Positions 23,756-32,755 of a stretch of 64,000 bases of DNA are shown here, piece after piece (positions within the stretch are counted from its first letter, which is position 1; the number at the start of each line of letters is the position of its first letter). Under the pieces are notes generated by a model that was not told the origin of the DNA, made no database searches, and worked only from the letters and a program-made list of their open reading frames with translations. Made by a program: the position numbers and the translations under genes. Origin of the DNA: Martinezella tropici (GTDB lineage Bacteria > Pseudomonadota > Alphaproteobacteria > Rhizobiales > Rhizobiaceae); NCBI GenBank assembly GCA_000799755.1, contig JUHI01000004.1:310001-374000 (forward strand). The letters run 5' to 3'.

Positions 23756-25007
23756 CATTGGCTCCATCGGTAGGGGTCGCCGACTCGGCGGAAGGTTCGG
23801 AAGGGATCGAGGTGCCCGGTGCGGGCGACGTGCCGAGGACGACGGTCGCGCCCTGCACAAGAAGCTGATCAGCGGCCGGGTTGTCGTGACGCGGCCGGTT
23901 CTCGATGCCGCGTGCCTCATTTGGCGTGAGCTGCGCTGTCTGAATGGCGCGGGCCAGGCCATTGAGGCGCGACAGGAAATCGCCACGTTGCAGGCCATCA
24001 AGATTATGCTCGACATAACGCTTGTCGTTCATGCGGCCCCACAGCTTGAGATTAAGCTCTCCCTCCAAAGCCGTCGCCCAATGCATGATCAGGTGCTTGA
24101 CAAGGTTGATGTCCTGTTGCTCGACGTTGTTGAACGTGCCTTTCGTCAGGTCCTGCATGAAGGCCAGCGGCATCTGCCAGGCGCGGGCAAACTCTTCATT
24201 CTGAAAGCGCCGCGCTTCCGTCATCTGACCCTTGGCGGGATCGAAGCCGACCGGATTGAGTTTGTATCCCGGCGGTATCGGAAATACCGGCTTGTCGGCG
24301 TTTTTTGCTTCGTCCACCGAACGGTGAATATCCGCCATCGCGCGAGCCATTGCATCCTTGCCGGCTGGCATTGGGCCTTCCAATGCGAGAGGCGGAATGC
24401 CGCCACCGGCAAAGAAGGTGGCGGCGTAGTCGTTCATTGCCAATGCAAGCTGAATTGCTTTTCCGGCGAGTGCGATCGGCCCATAATGTCCGGTCATGTT
24501 CGACCGGAGCATGAACGGCACGTCGATAACGTCGCTGGCGTGGTAGTCGATGCCATCGCAGCTATAGACCAGCTCGCCACGAATGCCGACGCGCCGGATC
24601 GACGTGCGGGCAGGGTCCATCGGCCAGATATGTTCGAAGCTTGCGCCGCTGCGCTCGATCCATGCCAGGCCGCGCCCACCGGTAAACACCTGCTGCCAGA
24701 AATATTGCCGGAACTTGAACGAATCCATCTGGTCGTTCGGATTCTCGTGAATGATCGTCTGCAGCTTGCCGGTCAGCTTAACCGAGCTGTCGTTTGTGCG
24801 ACGATAGGCATGCAGTGGCAACGCGGCGAGCGTGCGGGACAGGAATGCGACGGCGCATAGCACGGCAGGAACGGTCAGCGCGCGGTCGATGGTGACGCGC
24901 GGCAGCTTCGTCGTTCCCATCCCGAAGAATGAAAGGAAGTTCTCCGAGCTGACCGGCACTGTCGGGTTCTCGATGCTCTCCCGCTTTTCCACACGGCGCT
25001 TGCTCAT
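23739..25007 (-). CDS. HK97-family portal protein
   Basis: Starting at MSKRRVEKRES (25007), the 422-residue protein has the portal signature. It contains ALTVPAVLCAVAFLSRTLAALPLHAYRR (about 45-72), an IHENPNDQMDSFKFRQYFWQQVFTGGRGLAWIER region, NDYAATFFAGGGIPPLALEGP, and EARRFQNEEFARAWQMPLAFMQ near residue 265. The Pro/Ser/Ala-rich C-terminus is variable. It overlaps the terminase stop by ATGA. Twelve copies form the packaging channel at one capsid vertex. Confidence 0.93.
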   Translation of the reverse strand: MSKRRVEKRESIENPTVPVSSENFLSFFGMGTTKLPRVTIDRALTVPAVLCAVAFLSRTLAALPLHAYRRTNDSSVKLTGKLQTIIHENPNDQMDSFKFRQYFWQQVFTGGRGLAWIERSGASFEHIWPMDPARTSIRRVGIRGELVYSCDGIDYHASDVIDVPFMLRSNMTGHYGPIALAGKAIQLALAMNDYAATFFAGGGIPPLALEGPMPAGKDAMARAMADIHRSVDEAKNADKPVFPIPPGYKLNPVGFDPAKGQMTEARRFQNEEFARAWQMPLAFMQDLTKGTFNNVEQQDINLVKHLIMHWATALEGELNLKLWGRMNDKRYVEHNLDGLQRGDFLSRLNGLARAIQTAQLTPNEARGIENRPRHDNPAADQLLVQGATVVLGTSPAPGTSIPSEPSAESATPTDGANDDNQD

Positions 25008-26854
25008 GCTCTTGCCTTCGTCAATGAGAATTCGGGATCGTCCCAAGGGGAGCGAACAATGGAGCGCTCACGGCACAGCGCGACGCCGATGGACATTGCT
25101 TGTGAGACCATGCCGTCGATGCGGCCAAATGCGTGTTCCTTGTCGAACATGCGGTGGCCGGTGCGGTTTTCGGCATAGACGACCGACGCGGCGCAAAGGT
25201 CCAACATCGGGTTTGGCTCGATCTGGATGCGCTGCTCGTAGATCGCGTTTTCCAGCTTGTTGATGGAGTCAGGCATCCAGAGATAGATTTCCTGTTCGCC
25301 ATCAGGCTTGTCTTTGTCGACCTCCAAAATCCGCTTCTGGAAACCTTGCGGATGGATCGTCAGGGGCAGGCTTGCCCCGATGTCGTCGGTCAGATGCTCG
25401 CGCAGGCGTTCAAGTCCGTATTGGTCGGCGGCGCTCTCTGCCGGCGCGAACTCGGCATGAATGCGGGCGATGGCATCGGCGAGCCATGCATATTTCAGGC
25501 GCTCGCCGGGAACCGCCTCGATGAAACCTTGTCTGACCCAAAGGTCATAAGGCGCCTGGTCGGTCCCGGCTCTGTCGAGCAATGTCGCCTCTGGCGTCCA
25601 GAACCATGTTTTCGAGGCGAGGACTTCCGCATCCTTGGTGGCATCGAGAACCCACGTCAGCGTGTAAGCGGTGAAATCTCGTGTCTGCGAAAGGTCGAGG
25701 CCACCAAAGCAGGGATAGCCGGCCTCGACCAGTGCCGCGATATCAAGCTTCTTTTGGCAGGCAAGCCACGACTCCCGCTTGATGGCGGCATTCACAGACT
25801 GCGTCCACTCACAGAAATTGAGGCGAGCGATGTCATTGCGCTTGCCGGGAATAGCCTTTGCCAGTGCCACGCGGCCGGCGAGCCATTCCGTCGTGATCGT
25901 CACGTCCAGCAAAGGGTTGACCTTCGGCCAGCAGGACGGATCGTTTTCCCAATCGTCGCCTTCGTCGAGCGCGCAGACGAAGGTCATCGTCGTGTCGTCG
26001 TCGGTGATGCCAGCGGCGACGTTAATGGCGTGCTGATGTTCCTCCCAGCAGATCGACTTGCGATCGGTCCCGCTGTTCGTTGCCATCAGCATCAGAGGCT
26101 GCAGGCGGAACTTGAAGCCCGCTTCCAGCAGATCGATGACGTTGCGGTTCTTGTGCTCGTGAACCTCGTCGCAAAGGCCGCAATGCGGGCGAGGGCCTGA
26201 CTGCCCGTCGTCGGAGGATATCGGCTTGAAGTAGCGTCTATCGCCCTTCTTGCCGACATAGGTAATCTGCCAGACCGGGTTTTCGCCCTGTGTCGTGGTA
26301 CGGCTGCTGAGGCGCGGCGACTGGTTGCGCATCGACACAGCGTCTTTGAACAAAACCTGCGCCTGGTCCTTCTTCGACGCGGCGGCATAGACTTCGGCGG
26401 CGGCTTCGCCATCGGCCATCAGCATGTAAAGGCCAATGCCGGCCAGCATCGGCGACTTGCCGTTTCCCTTGCCTTCCTCGTCGTAGAAACGACGGAAGCG
26501 GCGAAGGCCGGTTGCTGCCCATTTCCACCCGAACAGCGAGCCGACGCGGAACGCCTGGCTAGGATGCAGCGTGAACTTGCGACCTTGGAACTGTCCGTCC
26601 TTCAAGCGCAGGTTACGCGGAAACCACCCGATGACCTTGTTCGCCGCCTCGACATCCCACACAAGGCCGCGCTCCGGTCCATCGCGCAGGTCGCGCAGAT
26701 GGCGAGCACACTGGTTGCGGACATGTGGGCCGGCGACGATGTTGCCAAGCAACACATCAGCGGCCCACGCGGTCACCGGATCGGCGTTATAGTCGGGCGC
26801 CGGGATCTGGTCAGCCGGGAACAACTCAGTCGAAATCGTCGGCGCTGTCGTCAT
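25004..26854 (-). CDS. Terminase large subunit
   Basis: This 616-residue packaging motor protein has a Walker A-like GKGNGKS at residues 128-134, a Walker B-type LCDE at 227-230 and an ATNSG coupling-type motif near 260. The C-terminal RNase H-like nuclease starts at FGGLDLSQTRDFTAY (about 394). The arrangement matches HK97/P27-type large terminases. Its start lies within the 3' end of the small subunit gene (28-base overlap). Confidence 0.93.
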   Translation of the reverse strand: MTTAPTISTELFPADQIPAPDYNADPVTAWAADVLLGNIVAGPHVRNQCARHLRDLRDGPERGLVWDVEAANKVIGWFPRNLRLKDGQFQGRKFTLHPSQAFRVGSLFGWKWAATGLRRFRRFYDEEGKGNGKSPMLAGIGLYMLMADGEAAAEVYAAASKKDQAQVLFKDAVSMRNQSPRLSSRTTTQGENPVWQITYVGKKGDRRYFKPISSDDGQSGPRPHCGLCDEVHEHKNRNVIDLLEAGFKFRLQPLMLMATNSGTDRKSICWEEHQHAINVAAGITDDDTTMTFVCALDEGDDWENDPSCWPKVNPLLDVTITTEWLAGRVALAKAIPGKRNDIARLNFCEWTQSVNAAIKRESWLACQKKLDIAALVEAGYPCFGGLDLSQTRDFTAYTLTWVLDATKDAEVLASKTWFWTPEATLLDRAGTDQAPYDLWVRQGFIEAVPGERLKYAWLADAIARIHAEFAPAESAADQYGLERLREHLTDDIGASLPLTIHPQGFQKRILEVDKDKPDGEQEIYLWMPDSINKLENAIYEQRIQIEPNPMLDLCAASVVYAENRTGHRMFDKEHAFGRIDGMVSQAMSIGVALCRERSIVRSPWDDPEFSLTKARA

Positions 26855-27299
26855 CGTCGAAATTGAAACTCGTCTGTCCCGACGCCTGCACCGCCCGCTC
26901 GGATGCCGGCGTCATTCCGAAGTCGCTGGCAAGGGCGCGAACCTGTCGCCAGGTCTCATTGAGCTGCCCGACCTCCGGCCGGGATTTCCGCTGATCGCCG
27001 TTGCGCGTCTTGCTGTCGTAGCTCTCGCCGTTCTCCCACACGTCGAGCCGCAGGCGCTCATAGCGGGCGATCGTCCAGCAGAGTGTTTCGAACATGTAGA
27101 CGTTGCCTTCATGCAGCCGCTTGCGCTGCGGATGGCAAAGTGGCGAGGCGAGGCGATCCCAAATGTTGCGGATCTCGAAAGGCAGTTCATCGGGCCGAAG
27201 CTCGCGAGCGCGCTGTGCTGCCTGTGCGTCGAACCGGCCGGCATCCTTGCCGCCGGTAAACGGCACGACCTGTTCGCTGTTCGGCTTTCGACCCTTCAT
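26826..27299 (-). CDS. Phage terminase small subunit (P27 family)
   Basis: The 157-residue protein begins MKGRKPNSEQVVPF and contains DELPFEIRNIWDRLASPLCHPQRKRLHEGNVYMFETLCWTIARY, the helical DNA-binding part of P27-type small terminases. A PEVGQLNETWRQVRALASDFGMTPASE stretch follows, which is the oligomerisation region. The acidic tail overlaps the large subunit gene. It recognises the packaging site and loads the motor. Confidence 0.9.
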   Translation of the reverse strand: MKGRKPNSEQVVPFTGGKDAGRFDAQAAQRARELRPDELPFEIRNIWDRLASPLCHPQRKRLHEGNVYMFETLCWTIARYERLRLDVWENGESYDSKTRNGDQRKSRPEVGQLNETWRQVRALASDFGMTPASERAVQASGQTSFNFDDDDSADDFD

Positions 27300-27421
27300 G
27301 ACTGATCAAACCACCCTGCTACCAGAGTGGCTTTTTGCCTCCAATTCCAACTTTGCACACAGAAATGACCCACGCCGGTCGCAGGGGTCGAGGGGGCGGG
27401 GTTTCGACCCACCCCCTCCGG
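27300..27421. other. Intergenic packaging-region candidate between HNH and small terminase genes
   Basis: This 122-base gap has a GC-rich inverted repeat: GGGTCG and CGACCC flank GGGGGCGGGG-type runs at about 27384-27417. It also has a plus-strand hairpin (CCAC..CTG / CAG..GTGG, 27311-27330) followed by five T residues. In HK97-type phages with an HNH gene, the cos cleavage site lies in this position. The assignment is positional only. Confidence 0.3.
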
Positions 27422-27757
27422 TCATCGCCGGTTGGCGGGGTGGTTGGGGTCGATGGGCCATCCGTCGAGGCCGGTCGCGGTCGAGAAGCCTCGATGCTCT
27501 TCGGCCTGCTTGGTCGCGTCGTGGTGGGTGCTGCATAGGCTTTGCAGCTCGCCATGCCAGAACTTCTCAGGGTCACCCTTATGAGGCTCGACATGGTCGG
27601 CGACGGTGGCGACCGTGATCCTGCCTTGCAGTCTGCACATGCGGCAGATCGGCTCTGCCTTTAGCTGCATGGCCCGCCGGCCGTGCTTGCCCCGCCATGC
27701 CGCGAGAGAGTACCAGCCGCGCCAAGCGGCAGCATCCGATGATCGTTGGTCAGCCAT
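27422..27757 (-). CDS. HNH endonuclease
   Basis: The 111-residue protein has a CRMC pair (about residues 38-41), the ATVADHVEPHKGDPEKFW motif carrying the conserved DH and second His, and LQSLCSTHHDATKQ (about 71-84) supplying the last Cys and His. This is the HNH-type zinc-supported nuclease found next to terminases, where it is needed for cos cleavage in HK97-type phages. It is the first gene of the late block after the terminator. Confidence 0.9.
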   Translation of the reverse strand: MADQRSSDAAAWRGWYSLAAWRGKHGRRAMQLKAEPICRMCRLQGRITVATVADHVEPHKGDPEKFWHGELQSLCSTHHDATKQAEEHRGFSTATGLDGWPIDPNHPANRR

Positions 27758-27770
27758 TACTCTAAGATAG

Positions 27771-27798
27771 AAACAACAAAGGCGACCTTTCGGTCGCC
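27771..27798 (-). terminator. Intrinsic terminator between the early operon and late genes
   Basis: GGCGACC (27781-27787) and GGTCGCC (27792-27798) form a perfect 7-bp GC-rich stem with a 4-base loop. Read on the minus strand, the stem is followed by TTTGTTGTTTC. It lies after the NusG-like gene and just upstream of the HNH endonuclease. It would stop early transcription before the late genes unless antiterminated. Confidence 0.75.
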
Positions 27799-27926
27799 TG
27801 TCATCAAGTCATAGCTTACGCATTGACCCTGAATCGGTGCCTCAACTTGCGAGGCTGTCAGGGCGGGGTCCGGGCGCGAGAGCGAAGGTCACTAAGAACC
27901 GGATCAACCATTGGTGCAATTAGCTG

Positions 27927-28580
27927 TCACAAACGGGACAGCATTGCAATAGGCATAAGCATCGGCGTCTTGCGTCCAAACAATTCCAGTTCGACGACTG
28001 GCGTACCCTTTCCTTTGCCACCGAATGCCACAACCTCACCAGCGAAGTCTATGAATGGTCCCTCTTTCACGCGGACCTTGCTACCGACAGGAATAGCGTC
28101 AACCTTCGTCTCCCAATCATAGACGCCGCTTGCTGCCAACTCTTTGAATGAGCTTAGAGTTTCATTCGCGACACGATAGGGATGGAGCCAGCCGCCGACC
28201 ACGCCGCGAACGTGCTCAAAGCGGGCCAGCGCCTGCAGCGCATAGGCAGATGGAACACAACGCACGAACACGTAACAAACGAAAACGACCTGTTCGGATG
28301 GCGGCAGTTCCTTGTGATGACGTCTGCGCTTCGGTCCCAAACACATGGGTGCGCATGCTTCGATGCCGCAATCGAGCATAGCTTTTTCCACAGCCTGTTC
28401 ACGTCCAGACTGTACTTGCAGCACCAGCCATGTCGCATCCCTTGGAAACAGATCGGCGGTTCGCTGGCTCGCGGCCTCGATGCACTCGACGCGATTCGCT
28501 TCCTCGCGCGCGATGCGGTCGAGTTGCTGGATACCCTTGTCCGAAACCAAACCAGCAAAAGGACTGCCGTTAAGCTGCAT
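27927..28580 (-). CDS. NusG-like transcription antitermination factor, phage-encoded
   Basis: From ATG 28580 the 217-residue protein has an NGN domain: ATWLVLQVQSGREQAVEKAMLDCGI is followed by VVFVCYVFVRCVPSA and FEHVRGVVGGWL. A KOW domain follows (VGSKVRVKEGPFIDFAGEVVAF). This is the architecture of NusG/RfaH, which bind RNA polymerase and control pausing and termination. A PKRRRHHK basic insert replaces the usual loop. It is the last gene of the early operon and is followed by an intrinsic terminator and then the late genes, so it is a good candidate late-gene antiterminator. A second ATG three bases upstream is equivalent. Confidence 0.8.
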   Translation of the reverse strand: MQLNGSPFAGLVSDKGIQQLDRIAREEANRVECIEAASQRTADLFPRDATWLVLQVQSGREQAVEKAMLDCGIEACAPMCLGPKRRRHHKELPPSEQVVFVCYVFVRCVPSAYALQALARFEHVRGVVGGWLHPYRVANETLSSFKELAASGVYDWETKVDAIPVGSKVRVKEGPFIDFAGEVVAFGGKGKGTPVVELELFGRKTPMLMPIAMLSRL

Positions 28581-29778
28581 CATGGGATTTGCCTTTCTGG
28601 ATATCGGCGATGGCGCCTGCAAAGTCGTCGAGTGCGGCACGCACCGCCTCGTCAAACGGAAGGTCGAGGTTGAGGGGAGGGAAGTAAGCGCGTTCCGCCG
28701 GTCGTGTATCGTCGATCCATGGCCAGCCGCGCCGCTCATGCTCGCGTGCCCATGCCTGCCAGATATCGCCATCCCGCATCACGGCGACAAAGCCCGAGGC
28801 AACGTCTTCGTAAAGCGTCTGGCAGACGGACGGCTGACCGCTGCGAGCCTTTTCGTGCATGCGGTTGACGACCGACCAGCCAGTCTTCCGCACCTTGTCG
28901 CGCATCAGTTCGGCTTCGTCTGCCTTGCCTTGCGCAACCAGGCCACGTTCCGAAATCGTAAGTGCGGCAATCTGCCCGTAAGGCGCTCTCAGTAGGTCGG
29001 CGAGGCGCGCAGCTCCCCAAAGCTTGCCATAGGGCGCAGCAGCCGCATGCGTGGGCTTTGGCGCCGCCTGCGGGTCGCTAACCTCGTTGAAGAGCTTTTC
29101 CCGAAAGTAGGTGGATGGGGCAGGGATATGCGACTTGCGTTGCTCTCTCAGCTTCGCCAGCCAGACCGGCTTGCGTCGTTCGGCCGTGTCCCGCTCATCG
29201 TCGGTCAGAGCGAACCATTCCCGCAGCCATCCGTTCTTCGGCATGCCCTCAGTTTGCGGCCAGTCCTTCACCAGCCGCCAGAACCGGTTCTCGATTGCCT
29301 TGCGCTCTTCCTTCGAAAGCTCGCGCACGCCCTCTCTCAAATTTACGGGTTCTCTTACTGGTTCCTTTACAAGGTTACTGTCCAGATTCTGGACTCGGCT
29401 TTCGGTGATTTCTGGACACGGCTGCGGCTCAAGGCTGGACTCGGCTTCCGCAAGGCCGTGTCCAGTTTCTGGACATGGGTTTTTATCCTGCTTGGAAGCG
29501 AATACGGCCTCGAAGGGGAAGTAGTAACGCGTCCGTTCCTGTCGTTTCGAACCCGCCTCCCGCCGCTGTTCGCGCGCGATCAGACCGGCCCTCTCAAGTT
29601 CGCCGAGATAGACATTCAGCGTGGATCGCGGCACCTCGCAGTTTTCCGACAGGTACTCTTGCGACGGAAACGCGCCATATTCAGGATTGTAGCAATCGCA
29701 GAGATGCCAAAGGACGATTTTCAACGCGGGTTTTATCCCACGCTGCTTGATCGCCCAATTGGTGGCGTCATGGCTCAT
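28570..29778 (-). CDS. Helix-turn-helix phage replication-type protein
   Basis: The 402-residue protein starts MSHDATNWAIKQRGIKPALKIVLWHLCDCYN and continues with SQEYLSENCEVPRSTLNVYLGELERAGLIARE. This winged-helix segment (about residues 10-75) is seen in replication initiators of the lambda-O/rhizobial phage type. The middle is acidic and variable. The C-terminal half (AALTISERGLVAQGKADEAELMRD...) is helical. It overlaps its neighbours by ATGA and about 11 bases. A role in phage DNA replication is likely but inferred from domain and position. Confidence 0.6.
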   Translation of the reverse strand: MSHDATNWAIKQRGIKPALKIVLWHLCDCYNPEYGAFPSQEYLSENCEVPRSTLNVYLGELERAGLIAREQRREAGSKRQERTRYYFPFEAVFASKQDKNPCPETGHGLAEAESSLEPQPCPEITESRVQNLDSNLVKEPVREPVNLREGVRELSKEERKAIENRFWRLVKDWPQTEGMPKNGWLREWFALTDDERDTAERRKPVWLAKLREQRKSHIPAPSTYFREKLFNEVSDPQAAPKPTHAAAAPYGKLWGAARLADLLRAPYGQIAALTISERGLVAQGKADEAELMRDKVRKTGWSVVNRMHEKARSGQPSVCQTLYEDVASGFVAVMRDGDIWQAWAREHERRGWPWIDDTRPAERAYFPPLNLDLPFDEAVRAALDDFAGAIADIQKGKSHDAA

Positions 29779-31556
29779 TCCGCCGCCTCCGCAAATTCGC
29801 GGCGGACATTGCATTCGGCCAGCAACTGCACCATGCGCGGCGGCACGCTATTGCCGACCAGGTGATACTTTTCCGTCTTCGTCAGCCGGCGCTCTTTGCC
29901 GTCGACGAAAATGGTTTCAGGGAAGCAACCAGTCGGGAAGCCGTGCGAGCCTGCACCTTCCTCCGGTTCGAGCATACGCATCCCTATATCGGTGATGACA
30001 TAGTCATGCCCCCGCACATTGACGGTCACAAGGCCATGACGGGCCTTCTGCGTCATCGCGCCGATAGGGTCGGACAGTCCCTGTTCGTAGCCGCCATTGC
30101 CGCTGTAGTAGGCCTGCAGAAACGCCAAGATAAGACCGGCATGGTTGCCGCCGGCCATCACCGTTGCGCCGGGTTCCGTTGCGTCACGGCCATGTTTGTT
30201 GGTCCCGCGCAGGGAGAGCATAGACGCTGCAACGATGCCCTGTTGCGAACCGCTTGTGGTCAGCGCAGAAACGGGTTCCTCGGCAGAGCGTGCACTCAGG
30301 CCGACGCGTGGACCGTCATTGTGCTGCGCAAGGAAAGCCGAGACGAGGGCAGTATGTCCTTGTCCGCCCGCCGTGAAGGCTGGCGCCGGCTCCTCGATAT
30401 CGACGCCATCGCTTTCGCCGAATTGGCGCTGCAGACTTGCTGACATGATGCCAAGAGGAACCGCGCAACCCGGTCGGATATGAAAGCCGTTCGCTGTGAA
30501 GGCGGGCAACGGGTCGAGGATATCCGCCCCGACAGAGCCGGTGCGAAACTTCGTGATGCTTGGGACCGCAATCATGAGTTCGCCGCCCTTGGCCGTCGTG
30601 AGGGCGCATAGGGGGTCGTTGACGGTTCGAGGGTTGCCCCAACCCTTGGTGTGGGTGATTGGCACGATAAAGGGCTTCGCAGCGTCGATCACATACCGCA
30701 TGACGCCGCGCGCCGTTCGCCGCATTGTGGCATCGGCTAGCGGCTTCTTCCGGTTGAAGATGGACTTTACCGGAATGCTCCAATCGATCTTTTCATGAAT
30801 GCCAAGCCAAGGCCGAAGCCCGAGCTTTCTGGCGAGCTTTCGAGGCGCATGGGTGCGGGCAGGCCAAATGATGGCCGAACCATCCGACTGCGCCACGCCG
30901 AAATAGCGCTTGCGGATGGTATGTATGCCGTAGTCTGCGCATACCAGCACCTTGCCTTCGAAGTTGTAGCCGAGACGCTGCATATGGTTTAGCCACGCGC
31001 GCCAGATGCGCCCCTTCTTCTTCGGGTCCGGAATGAGCCACTGCTCTTGCACCGGCACACGCTCGCCCTTGGCTGCAACCGAGCCGTCGAGCCTCATCAC
31101 GCGACCGGTCTTGGGGCAGCGCTTGGCGATCAACCCGCCCCACGTCTGGATTTCAGGCACGTTTTCGAGCGTGATCGTCTCAGGCCGCACGGTGCCGGCC
31201 CAACGGCACACAACCCACGCCAGCGAGCGCCGCCGCTTCGAAACCGGCTTTCCGCCCTTGGCGACGGAGAAATGCGTGCAGTCCGGCGAGGCGTGCAGGA
31301 CGCGAACGCCGCGCCCCTGCGTGGCATGCCGTGGGTCCACCTCGAACACGTCGCAACGCAGGTGCTTCGTATGCGGATGGCGCTTTTCGTGTACGGCGAT
31401 CGCAACGGGATCGTGATTGATCGCGAGATGGACATGAAACCCGGCCTGTTCCAGCCCGTCACAGCCGCCGCCCATGCCGGCGAACAGAACGACGGTCATC
31501 CGATTGTCGAGGCCGAAGGAATGCGGGATTGCCGGCGGCTTGAAGTGCTTCGTCAT
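29775..31556 (-). CDS. DNA (cytosine-5)-methyltransferase with repeat-containing recognition region
   Basis: The 593-residue protein has MTVVLFAGMGGGCDGLEQAG (motif I), SPDCTHFS with the catalytic Cys (motif IV), ITLENVPE (motif VI) and IRKRYFGVA (motif VIII). It methylates C5 of cytosine, probably to protect phage DNA from host restriction. Between motif VIII and the C-terminal LTKTEKYHLVGNSVPP motif lie five or six degenerate repeats of the type (D/E)P..A(F/L/M)T..G....L, about 35-45 residues apart, where the target recognition region is expected. No cognate restriction enzyme is nearby, so it is an orphan methylase. It is coupled to both neighbours by ATGA. Confidence 0.9.
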   Translation of the reverse strand: MTKHFKPPAIPHSFGLDNRMTVVLFAGMGGGCDGLEQAGFHVHLAINHDPVAIAVHEKRHPHTKHLRCDVFEVDPRHATQGRGVRVLHASPDCTHFSVAKGGKPVSKRRRSLAWVVCRWAGTVRPETITLENVPEIQTWGGLIAKRCPKTGRVMRLDGSVAAKGERVPVQEQWLIPDPKKKGRIWRAWLNHMQRLGYNFEGKVLVCADYGIHTIRKRYFGVAQSDGSAIIWPARTHAPRKLARKLGLRPWLGIHEKIDWSIPVKSIFNRKKPLADATMRRTARGVMRYVIDAAKPFIVPITHTKGWGNPRTVNDPLCALTTAKGGELMIAVPSITKFRTGSVGADILDPLPAFTANGFHIRPGCAVPLGIMSASLQRQFGESDGVDIEEPAPAFTAGGQGHTALVSAFLAQHNDGPRVGLSARSAEEPVSALTTSGSQQGIVAASMLSLRGTNKHGRDATEPGATVMAGGNHAGLILAFLQAYYSGNGGYEQGLSDPIGAMTQKARHGLVTVNVRGHDYVITDIGMRMLEPEEGAGSHGFPTGCFPETIFVDGKERRLTKTEKYHLVGNSVPPRMVQLLAECNVRREFAEAAE

Positions 31557-31825
31557 GCGCGCCTCCAAACACCGCCGAAGTCCACGACGACATCGCGCAC
31601 GCCATCCTCGCTGCCGACATGGACCGGCGGCTGCGATTGGCCGGAGAAAATGGAGACGAAGACGCGGCCGGTGCGGACGATTTCGGCCAGCTCTTCCGGC
31701 GAAAACTCCCAGCAGGACACAGAGCAGCGGCCGTTCGTATAGGTGTGAAGCTCGCCGACATTTTCGGAACCCTTCGGCGGGCCGAGCAGCATGTTTGCGC
31801 CGTGGAAGTGGACAGGTGTCGCCAT
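31553..31825 (-). CDS. Small phage early protein
   Basis: From ATG 31825 (MATPVHFHGANMLLGPPKG) the product has 90 residues with a GRCSVSCWEFSPEELAEIVRTGRVFVSIFSG core. Two cysteines and an acidic helix are visible. The pattern WxxSPEELAEIVRTGRV(F/W) occurs in small proteins of rhizobial phages of unknown function. It is one base downstream of the preceding gene and overlaps the methyltransferase start by ATGA. Confidence 0.6.
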   Translation of the reverse strand: MATPVHFHGANMLLGPPKGSENVGELHTYTNGRCSVSCWEFSPEELAEIVRTGRVFVSIFSGQSQPPVHVGSEDGVRDVVVDFGGVWRRA

Positions 31826-31826
31826 G

Positions 31827-32204
31827 TCACACCTCCTTCGGCTTCGTGAAGTGCACGCAGGGAGGCGAATTGAGCATGATCGCCGGCTCTTCGAAAAGGA
31901 GCGAGGCCACACTTGCGAGTGGCATCCCCGCATGTTCGCGCATGTGCATGGCTGCCTTGGCGACCATGAAACGGACACTTTCAGTCCGGCTCCCGTTCGC
32001 CACGCGAACCGACCGCATGGCCGCCATTTCCGCATCGAGGTAATCGACACCCGCAAGGAAGCCAGCCTCACGCAGAATCAGCCGAATGGAGCCGTTCTCG
32101 CGGTCCAGCACTTGCATGGGGGAGCAAAGCAGCCACTCGGCCCGCTCCGCATGGGTCTTGCAGTCCGCAAGCTGCTCGACGATTGGCAATAGCCCGGACA
32201 TCAT
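31827..32204 (-). CDS. Early phage protein of unknown function
   Basis: Starting at the ATGA overlap (32204), the 125-residue protein begins MMSGLLPIVEQLADCKTHAERAEWLLCSP. It contains a helix-rich DAEMAAMRSVRVANGSRTESVRFMVAKAAMHMREHAG region. It ends KPKEV one base before the next gene. It resembles small regulatory or nucleic-acid-binding early proteins only by context. Confidence 0.55.
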   Translation of the reverse strand: MMSGLLPIVEQLADCKTHAERAEWLLCSPMQVLDRENGSIRLILREAGFLAGVDYLDAEMAAMRSVRVANGSRTESVRFMVAKAAMHMREHAGMPLASVASLLFEEPAIMLNSPPCVHFTKPKEV

Positions 32205-32755
32205 TCCGCACCTCGTTTCCATAGTTCGAACTCGGCACGTAGCGAGAGGAAAGCCTCCCGCGCGCGTTCGTCGTTGTTGATTTCTTTCTTGGATTTGATC
32301 GTCAGCAGCTCTTTCATGCGAGCATCGGCGGCCTGCTTGTCGGCAATCACTTCGCCATCGCTCTTGACTTCGAGGAACCGGTGAAACAGTTCCCCTTGGC
32401 AGAGGATCGCCGCATTGGCTGCGTAGTCTTTCGGCTTGTCGGCCAGCTGCTTTTGCAGTTGCTGCACCTCGCTTTCGAGTTGGCGAACGCGGGCGGCGGC
32501 TCGCTGTATCAGGTCGAGCGACACGCAAAGGTTTCGCACGCCGCCTGCAATCAGCCTGATTTCGTCAGGGAGTGCGCGCCGGCTGAAACGGCAGATTTCG
32601 ACCTCTTGCCCGCTTGAGCGCCGCGCGACGAGTGCGGTAAAATCGCCCCGCGTCTCGATTTCCCAAACATCGGCCTCGAGTTGGACGTGGATATCCCATA
32701 AATTATTCAGGATATCCTTTTGGCGCTGGCGTTCGCTTCGTGCCGCAACGTTCAT
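32201..32755 (-). CDS. Coiled-coil early phage protein
   Basis: The 184-residue protein has a basic N-terminus (MNVAARSERQRQKDIL), a small beta-rich part (WEIETRGDFTALVARRSSG), then a coiled coil (about residues 85-112, RVRQLESEVQQLQKQLADKP). A Lys/Glu-rich C-terminal helix (about 140-180) follows. Both ends overlap neighbours by four bases. The function is unknown; its charged, elongated character suggests a scaffold or DNA-associated role. Confidence 0.55.
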   Translation of the reverse strand: MNVAARSERQRQKDILNNLWDIHVQLEADVWEIETRGDFTALVARRSSGQEVEICRFSRRALPDEIRLIAGGVRNLCVSLDLIQRAAARVRQLESEVQQLQKQLADKPKDYAANAAILCQGELFHRFLEVKSDGEVIADKQAADARMKELLTIKSKKEINNDERAREAFLSLRAEFELWKRGAE

